34,834 bases of DNA, taken from positions 1-34,834 of the forward strand of contig JAUWRA010000006.1 of assembly GCA_030610815.1 (NCBI GenBank). Direction: 5' to 3'. The DNA comes from Methanosarcinales archaeon. Its GTDB lineage: Archaea; Halobacteriota; Methanosarcinia; Methanosarcinales; Methanocomedenaceae. Shown piece by piece: positions 28,442 to 34,834 of this stretch; the first letter of the stretch is position 1; each line of letters begins with the position of its first letter. The notes under the pieces were generated by a model that was given only the letters and a program-made list of their open reading frames with translations, was not told the origin of the DNA and searched no databases. A program made the position numbers and the translations under genes.

Positions 28442-29733
28442 TTCATGTGGGTAACTTGAAATTCAATTTACCCAATCGAAGGTAGATCATAGTAATGAAA
28501 TTCTGAACATTTCGATAACCACGAGCACTTCTTTTTAATAACTGTATCACGCTGTTAGTTCCCTCTAATATACCATTATTAATTCTTGAATCAAAATAAT
28601 TTAATATTCCATTCCAATGAGCTTTAATGGTCTTTGCAACTTCAATCATCGGTTTTAATCTACTATGCGTAGCCCAGAAATACCACTTTTTAAGATAATC
28701 TTCAGCAAGAAGGCGTTCATTGATACTCCAGAATTCCTGAAGACTTAGCTTCAGGTTGTAAGCCCTGACAGTCTTCAAATTCATGTCTTTGAGGCTACCT
28801 AATGTATCTTTTTGCATTTCTGTTAAGTTATCCGGATTTTTTAGCCAGATATATCTGGTTTTTTTGAGACTTTCGTTTACCACCACTTCTTCTCGCCTGA
28901 CTTTATCGATTCCCTCATTTACCATCTTCATTACATGAAATTTATCAAAGGTGATTGCTGCATCAGGAAATTCGGCATGAATACCACTTATAAAAGCAGG
29001 GGACATATCACAGCAGATAGAGTTAATATTCTCAGGATTTCCACTGTGTGTTTTGTAATCTTTTTTGAAGATAGAAACAGTATTTGAGTCTTTTCCTTCA
29101 CAAACATGAATTACTTTAGATGTGTCGAAATCCACCTCAAGTGTAACATATTTGTGCCCTTTGGAACACGAAGTCTCATCAATTCCGATTACAGTGACAT
29201 TTGAAAAGTCTTCTCAAGATCGAGCTTCTTTGACATAATAATCCACAACTCTCCAGACACGTGTATCATGTTCACAAATTTGCTCGGCTACTTCTGATAT
29301 TGTCATACACTGGGACATTGTTACGATTAAAGCATCCATGAGAAGTGTAAATCCACTACGTTTTCGTGCCCATGGTATTTCAATTCGGTGAATTCCGCAT
29401 TCTGTACATTCTATTCTTGGAACTTTGCAATGCAAATACGCTTTATACTGAAAGAAATTAAGATGCCTCCACACTCTCTCTTTTGTATCATAAGCTGAGC
29501 ATCCGGGCTTATTACATGCAGGACATTCAAATTTGGTTCCATGTGCAAAATCAAGGTAGATATCTATTCTTTTCCCATCGGGATTGAAATCAATTTTTGT
29601 AAGTTGCCATGGATCATCTATGTTTAATGCTTTTCGGAAAAGATCTTCGTACATTTTATATACGCCCTCTTTATGTAATTGTTCAGATGTTTGTATAATA
29701 TTTTAAGTCACCCATACTAAAGAGCGAAGAGCC
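28429..29733 (-). mobile_element. ISL3-family insertion sequence, 1305 bp
   Basis: TIRs GGCTCTTCGCTAATTCATGTGGGTAACTTGAAAT (left) and GGCTCTTCGCTCTTTAGTATGGGTGACTTAAAAT (right, reverse complement); perfect 8-bp TSD GATTTCAT; ISL3-type transposase inside. Confidence 0.9.
28443..29654 (-). pseudogene. ISL3-family transposase interrupted by one in-frame UGA (stop at 29214-29216)
   Basis: Both halves (29214-29654 and 28443-29135) are in the same frame (404 codons in total). N-terminal Cys zinc motif CPACNKPGCSAYD..CTECG; HTH; GIDETS; CCDMSPAFISGIHAEFPDAAITFDKFHVMK; GILEGTNSVIQLLKRSARGYRN. Confidence 0.88.
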
Positions 29734-29741
29734 GATTTCAT
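29734..29741. repeat. Target-site duplication (right), GATTTCAT
   Basis: Identical to 28421-28428. Confidence 0.85.
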
Positions 29742-29794
29742 AGCTATTATTTTATAGTTTGGACAAAAGGCGAATAGAAATGGCTCTGAATCTT

Positions 29795-30320
29795 GGAAGA
29801 CTGAAATTATTTATGGGACCAAAACAATTGGACGCCCCAGCGACCTGCTTGATACAATAGTCGATTTTACTGAGGCATCACATCAAACGCTCAATGTAGC
29901 GGTTCAGGAACTTGAATCTCGACCAATGCTGATGCTTTGATCAGCGCAAGACAGAGAGGTGTTTCTGTCAGGGTTGTTCTGGAAGATAATTATCTCTCAG
30001 TGCAAAGGCCCCTTGCAGACCCCTGGTCTGAAGGTGGCAATAATGAGACGAACCGACAGATCTACGACGCTCTGCAAAGGGCTAAAATTGAAGTAAAAAA
30101 AGAATACCCAACTCCATCCATATTTAAGCTTATGATATTTAGAATGTCACGATCAACTGCGAAATTAATGCTTAATGAGAACTATCGAGATTATACATAC
30201 TACAGGGAACATGGATGGTTTGAATCAAATTACTATTATCCAGTAAAATTAAACCCATTTAAAAAATTGATAGGCAGATTTTTCGACATGCTGGCAACTC
30301 AAATGGCGAAGAGTTACTAA
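29795..30320 (+). pseudogene. Degenerate PLD-like (phospholipase D superfamily) protein, frameshifted, with unrelated-looking 3' part
   Basis: KTEIIYGTKTIGRPSDLLDTIVDFTEASHQTLNVAVQELESRP, then about -1 nt, then ADALISARQRGVSVRVVLEDNYLSVQRPLADPWSEGGNNETNRQIYDALQRAKIEVKKEY; diverges afterwards. Confidence 0.55.
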
Positions 30321-30347
30321 AAAATATTAAGATGTCAGGCACTACAC

Positions 30348-30440
30348 CTAACAGCGGCTATGCGATTTGGGCGAGGTACCGCCCTCACCCAAATTCCCCT
30401 ACGCTTCGCTTCGGGCAACTTAGCATAGCGCGGACGTTAT
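30348..30440. repeat. Large nested palindrome (attC-like/structured element)
   Basis: Outer arms CTAACAGCGGCTATGC / GCATAGCGCGGACGTTAT; inner hairpin ATTTGGGCGAGG / CCCTCACCCAAAT (11 of 12 paired). Confidence 0.5.
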
Positions 30441-30465
30441 ATGAAATGCATCTTTAATCACCCAG

Positions 30466-30545
30466 CCGCCCCTCCCGCTCAACCCCACAGCCTGCGCCCG
30501 GTTGCTCTGCGATGCGGGCGGCGGCCTCGGGTGCTGGTGGGTACG
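30466..30545. repeat. GC-rich dispersed repeat, copy A
   Basis: GCTCTGCGATGCGGGCGGCGGCCTCGGGTGCTGGTGGG matches copies B-D. Confidence 0.45.
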
Positions 30546-30712
30546 ATAGGGTCCCACGAAGCCGCCTGAACATCTCACATCCTTCACTCCACCTCCGTCC
30601 AGCCACCGCTCGGTGCACACGCTCTCTACCCCGCCGATCATCCGGGAATTCAGTAAAATGTTAGTGAGCAAATAATCTTATTAACTGATAAGTGCATGTT
30701 CATATGGTTATT

Positions 30713-30928
30713 ATGACAGAATCAATACCAGCTATTTATGAGCATGGAATCTTTAAACCACTGCAAAAAGTAGATCTCCCGGAACATAAACATGTACACA
30801 TGATGGTTGTGCCTGAAGATGAAATAGGACTATTAAAGGCACAGAAGAAAGCATTGTCCGGGATTATTGGTGCTGGGAGCAGTGGTCTGACAGATGTTGC
30901 CAGCAAACATGACCGCTACTTATATTGA
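30713..30928 (+). CDS. vapB: AF2212/DUF104-type VapB-like antitoxin
   Basis: 71 aa from MTESIPAIYEHGIFKPLQKVDLPEHKHVHMMV; typical DUF104 N-terminus; immediately upstream of PIN-domain remnant. Confidence 0.75.
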   Translation: MTESIPAIYEHGIFKPLQKVDLPEHKHVHMMVVPEDEIGLLKAQKKALSGIIGAGSSGLTDVASKHDRYLY

Positions 30929-30945
30929 AATATAGAGGTGATCAA

Positions 30946-31207
30946 ATGCCTCAGGTCTTTGTCGATACAGGTGCGTGGTATGCTCTTTTAGATAAGACAG
31001 ATTCCTGTCATGCACGTGCAGTCGAATTTTTTCAATCACTGGCTCATCCTCTTGTGACTACGAACTATATTGCCGATGAAACAATTACACTGGGTAAAAA
31101 ACCGTTTGGGATATAAGGTTGCGGTTGTGGAGCGTTTAGGAATCATTGAGGCGATGGCTTTTGATGAGCATTTTAACCAATATGGCGATTTTATTGTACT
31201 CGGTTAA
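30946..31207 (+). pseudogene. vapC: Decayed VapC-like PIN-domain toxin (frameshift plus internal deletion)
   Basis: N-terminus MPQVFVDTGAWYALLDKTDSCHARAVEFFQSLAHPLVTTNYIADETITL, then frameshift to NRLGYKVAV joined directly to VERLGIIEAMAFDEHFNQYGDFIVLG*. Confidence 0.75.
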
Positions 31208-31280
31208 GGAAATAGCAATTACTATTTTAACCTGGCTCAAAACATAGATATGGCTCGTCCATCACCGCCCTCTGCTCTAC

Positions 31281-31372
31281 TACTATGATCGAGATGCAGC
31301 CCCCCAGCTAAACCCTACGACAGACGGCGTGCGGGTGCTTTGCGATGCTGGCGGCGGCATCCAGCCGTGTGG
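31281..31372. repeat. GC-rich dispersed repeat, copy B
   Basis: CTA..TGATCGAGA..CCCAGC(T/C)AAAC.CTACGACAGACGGCG.GC.GGTGCT.TG.GATG shared with copy D. Confidence 0.6.
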
Positions 31373-31388
31373 ATTCGTGCGAGTTTAG

Positions 31389-31518
31389 AACCGCAGATTA
31401 ACGCGAATAAACGCAGATATCACAGCTAAATTTAGATTATATTTTAATTTATATGGTATAATTAAAATTAAAATCCATACTAACCTTTATCTGCGTTCAT
31501 CTGTGTTTATCTGAGGTT
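31389..31518. repeat. Long imperfect palindrome, CCGCAGATTAACGC... family
   Basis: Left arm 31389-31418 and right arm 31489-31518 are inverted with 24/30 matches; AT-rich nested palindrome in the loop. Confidence 0.65.
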
Positions 31519-31571
31519 AATAATGAAATTGAAATGATTCTGATCTGCTTCCGTTCTATAAATGCGTTGAG

Positions 31572-31641
31572 CGTGTGTGCGGGCGGTGGTCTCGGGTGTT
31601 GTTTGGTGCTGCCGGCGGCTGCCATGGCTGTTAAAATATAT
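31572..31641. repeat. GC-rich dispersed repeat, copy C (partial)
   Basis: GCGGGCGGTGGTCTCGGGTGTTG...GCTGCC...CATGGCTGTTAAAATATA matches the 3' part of copy D. Confidence 0.5.
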
Positions 31642-31659
31642 AATCAGTGTAATGTTTAA

Positions 31660-31730
31660 AACCGCAAAGGACGCAGAGGTTCGCAGAGCGTTTTTGCTTT
31701 TCTCTGCGTTCCTCAGCGAACTCTGCGGTT
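31660..31730. repeat. Long imperfect palindrome, CCGCAAAGGACGCAGAG... family
   Basis: Arms 31660-31688 and 31702-31730, 23/29 inverted matches. Confidence 0.65.
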
Positions 31731-31781
31731 AGTAATGAACTGATTCCAGCCCACGTTAGTTATTTCAATCCCTCCCCCCCT

Positions 31782-31918
31782 CCTACTGTGATCGAGAAGC
31801 CGCACGCCTGCCCCAGCCAAACACTACGACAGACGGCGCGCAGGTGCTCTGTGATGCGAGCGGCGGCCTCGTGTGTTGGGGATGCTGCCAGTGGCGTGCA
31901 TGGCTGTTGAAATATAAA
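31782..31918. repeat. GC-rich dispersed repeat, copy D
   Basis: See copies A-C; longest copy. Confidence 0.6.
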
Positions 31919-32199
31919 TACTCATTTCACTGGCAGCTTGAAGATAAAATTATCAGGATAGATACGGACCCCCACCACCGCCTGGTTTCTACGTATCCAC
32001 GGCATATGCATATTGGGATGGAGGAAAATGTGGTGGAGGATTCGGTGACTGAGATCGGGAATACTGTGGCGGAAAATGTGAAGTGTGTGCGGAGCAAGGT
32101 GGGGAAATAAGTTGGGTATATTCAAATTATGGAAGGCAGGATGTTTCCTGCAATTATAATTATGCCGTACTAATTATCCCTGCGCCTCTTCGATTATGT

Positions 32200-33627
32200 T
32201 TATTCACTCCGGTAGTTAGCGATTATATCTGCATCAAACATCAACACCCCATGCTTCCTGCAGTATTCCAGACCGCGTTTACCAAACCCGCTTTTCGAAA
32301 AAACCGCAAAATACTCCTGCCGGTTTTTTATTCTCCAGTCCACCAGCTTACTCTTCTCAAACAGGTCTTCAACCACGCCACGACCGAGCGGTGCCGAGCG
32401 CCACTTGCACTCTGCAAACAATATCTCATCAGTCTCGCTGTTCAACGCAATAATGTCGATCTCGTCTCCTTTCCTGTTCCACCATGACCCGATACGGTCA
32501 AACCTGAATGGCAGTCCTCCCTGGCGGTTCAACTCCATTAAGAACTCCCTGCAAATACCTTCGAACTTCCTGCCGACAAATGGATCAAAGCCCTGCCGGA
32601 TCTTCTCCCTGAGATAATCAAAGTTCCCAATCTCCTGGTAGCTCATATTCCGGAATATGAACCTGAACCAGAACTCAAAAAAGTTATCGTTCAACAGGTA
32701 CCGCCCTTTTTTAGACCTCCATGGCCTGGATTCGGTCACAGGCACCTCGCGCCGTACTACACCGATGATGTTTGTCAGATCGTCCATATACCTGGAAAGC
32801 GACGTGACCTTCACATCAACATAATCGCTGATCTCACTTTTAGTGGATTTGCCAAGAGCAATCGCAGTCAGGATAGAATAATATGTCCTGTGCTCCCTGC
32901 CAAATGATTCTATCATCGTATCCCGCACTTCGTTCTTCAGCGGGGCAAATTTGCGTAGTACCAATTTATCCATGGCACTCTCAACGCTTTTTACACCATA
33001 ATCCTCAAGCAGGGTGTAGTAGTGGATCATGCCGCCGAAAAGAGCGTACATCTCAATCTTTGCAGCGGCGCCTGTGATACCCAGGTCGTTCAATATCAGG
33101 CTTATCGTTTTGAGATCGAACGGTTCAATGAATAAGATGTTCTGGGCTCTTTTAAACAGCGGTGCTTTTTGTTCAACAAATATCCGGTTGATCATACCGA
33201 CACTCGATCCGCTTATCACAAAGTACACTCGTGATCCGGCACCTGCCATATCCCAGTACTTCTGCAACTGACTTATAAAAGAGGGATTTATCTGCAGGAA
33301 TCTCTGGAACTCGTCTATGCAAACAATCACATCCCTCTTATTGCCGAGATCAAAGATCAGTTCCAGTAACGTCTCCCAGTCCTCGATCTTGACATACTCA
33401 CCAAGTCCAAAACACTCGCTTAACTGTGCAGAGAATTCCGCTATCAGCATTTTCTCTGATTTTTCGCTGTCAACGAAGAAATATACGCCGGTTTCGGCTT
33501 CCAGGAACTTCTTGATCAACTCGGTCTTGCCGACCCTGCGCCGTCCTGTGAGTACGATCATTGAAGGCATGGCGTTACGCAGCAGGTTCAGTTCCTGCAG
33601 TTCGTCTTCGCGGTTGTAGAATTTCAT
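32200..33627 (-). CDS. Archaeal AAA ATPase with DUF234-type C-terminal domain
   Basis: MKFYNREDELQELNLLRNAMPSMIVLTGRRRVGKTELIKKF; CIDEFQRFLQ; C-terminal KGRYLLNDNFFEFWFRFIFRN and nuclease-like EIDIIALNSETDEILFAECKW. The 32-aa upstream extension in the ORF track is unlikely. Confidence 0.88.
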   Translation of the reverse strand: MKFYNREDELQELNLLRNAMPSMIVLTGRRRVGKTELIKKFLEAETGVYFFVDSEKSEKMLIAEFSAQLSECFGLGEYVKIEDWETLLELIFDLGNKRDVIVCIDEFQRFLQINPSFISQLQKYWDMAGAGSRVYFVISGSSVGMINRIFVEQKAPLFKRAQNILFIEPFDLKTISLILNDLGITGAAAKIEMYALFGGMIHYYTLLEDYGVKSVESAMDKLVLRKFAPLKNEVRDTMIESFGREHRTYYSILTAIALGKSTKSEISDYVDVKVTSLSRYMDDLTNIIGVVRREVPVTESRPWRSKKGRYLLNDNFFEFWFRFIFRNMSYQEIGNFDYLREKIRQGFDPFVGRKFEGICREFLMELNRQGGLPFRFDRIGSWWNRKGDEIDIIALNSETDEILFAECKWRSAPLGRGVVEDLFEKSKLVDWRIKNRQEYFAVFSKSGFGKRGLEYCRKHGVLMFDADIIANYRSE

Positions 33628-33685
33628 AGGGTGGTTCCAGTGGAATGGATGATGATTATTTTCATAATCATTATGTATGTAATCA

Positions 33686-33907
<222 letters not shown>

Positions 33908-34035
33908 TTACCCCAGCACCTGCTCGATTCTCTCCAGCGCGACCCGTATTCGCTCCTGGCTGGTGGCATAGGATATCTGATAAAGTCCATGTTGTTGGGC
34001 CGGAAGGTGCTTCCCGGCGTGGCAGCCGCATGACC
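33908..34035 (-). pseudogene. C-terminal remnant of a class I/II (PLP) aminotransferase
   Basis: Minus strand AAATPGSTF... then after a frameshift YQISYATSQERIRVALERIEQVLG*, typical AspC-family C-terminus. Confidence 0.55.
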
Positions 34036-34077
34036 CACGGTGAGTAACTGCTCGCAAGCGTCATTTGTTGATGATAT

Positions 34078-34834
34078 AATTTAACCACTCCAAGGTCTGA
34101 TTTTAACTTGCTATACACAGCAAGCGGTGATATCCTGATGAGTTTGTTTCAATCCCTCTAAGGTCTGATTTTAACGTATTGTTCACTCTCGGGGAGGTTG
34201 TCCCATACTGAGTTTCAATCCCTCTAAGGTCTGATTTTAACAAGAAGACGGGAACCCGATGCCTTACATAATTAATTGTTTCAATCCCTCTAAGGTCTGA
34301 TTTTAACTATGACTGGTGTGACTATCGACTATGACCCGAATTCGTTTCAATCCCTCTAAGGTCTGATTTTAACATGGCAAAGTCGCAACCTCTCGTTATG
34401 ACATTCTTGGTTTCAATCCCTCTAAGGTCTGATTTTAACCTTTTGGATAGTAGGATTGGTGATATTATGAAATATGTTTCAATCCCTCTAAGGTCTGATT
34501 TTAACCATATAGACGAAAAAACTATAAAAGGTCTTCATATAAGTTTCAATCCCTCTAAGGTCTGATTTTAACTTTAGGTGTGTGTAGGGTTGCTTCAGGT
34601 TCTTATGTGTTTCAATCCCTCTAAGGTCTGATTTTAACGATTTGTCAGGATGGACAGGACTTGGTTCAATGTGTGTTTCAATCCCTCTAAGGTCTGATTT
34701 TAACGCAAAGGCATAAGCTTAATCAGTTGCGATAAGTCGGTTTCAATCCCTCTAAGGTCTGATTTTAACGCATCGGGTTACCATCCTCCTCAAGCTGGAT
34801 GATCCGTTTCAATCCCTCTAAGGTCTGATTTTAA
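34078..34834 (-). CRISPR. CRISPR array: 11 canonical 30-bp repeats plus one degenerate terminal repeat, runs off the window
   Basis: Repeat GTTTCAATCCCTCTAAGGTCTGATTTTAAC at 34146, 34212, 34278, 34344, 34410, 34476, 34543, 34609, 34675, 34740, 34806 (last cut by window end); spacers 35-38 nt; degenerate repeat 34078-34107. Reverse complement ends ATTGAAAC (classical crRNA 5' tag), so transcription is inferred on minus. Confidence 0.97.

Noticed and set aside
29214-29216. Selenocysteine recoding of the transposase UGA
   Set aside because: No Cys expected at this position in ISL3 transposases and no SECIS seen; kept only as a finding about a nonsense mutation.
30420-30671. ORF 30420-30671 (-)
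   Set aside because: Lies in the palindrome and GC-rich repeat copy A; no domain and unusual composition.
31762-31773. TTTCAATCCCTC, identical to 12 nt of the CRISPR repeat
   Set aside because: Only 12 nt and not followed by the rest of the repeat (CCCCCC instead of TAAGG); chance match most likely.
31844-32125. ORFs 31844-32110 (+) and 31922-32125 (-)
   Set aside because: They overlap a GC-rich repeat copy, no family signature and low-complexity composition; not supported as genes.

Overview
Archaeal window; SD-led, tightly overlapping genes, DUF234-type ATPase, VapBC-type and ISL3 relics suggest a Methanosarcinales/ANME-like euryarchaeon (inference). About 1-25.6 kb is a metal-tetrapyrrole/metallophore-type locus. 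It has three divergent CobN/BchH-family chelatase large subunits, one fused ChlI-ChlD-type AAA+/vWA chelatase motor, a complete Dpp/Opp/Nik-type ABC importer (2 ATPases, 2 permeases, 2 tandem lipoprotein SBPs) and two independent ABC-2 (DrrAB-like) exporters, each next to a CobN. An unannotated 31-aa hydrophobic smORF is translationally coupled between cobN-3 and its exporter. From 25.6 to 34.1 kb is an accessory/decay region: a MITE-like element, a two-gene cassette with a membrane protein carrying Ig-like repeats, an ISL3-type IS with 8-bp target duplication (transposase broken by one UGA) inserted in the last codons of that protein, a frameshifted PLD-like pseudogene, a large nested palindrome, a decayed VapBC pair, GC-rich dispersed repeats, two families of long imperfect palindromes and a DUF234 AAA ATPase. 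The window ends in a CRISPR array (30-bp repeat, about 36-bp spacers) that reads on the minus strand, with its trailer end inside the window and its leader beyond the right edge. No tRNA or rRNA was recognised.
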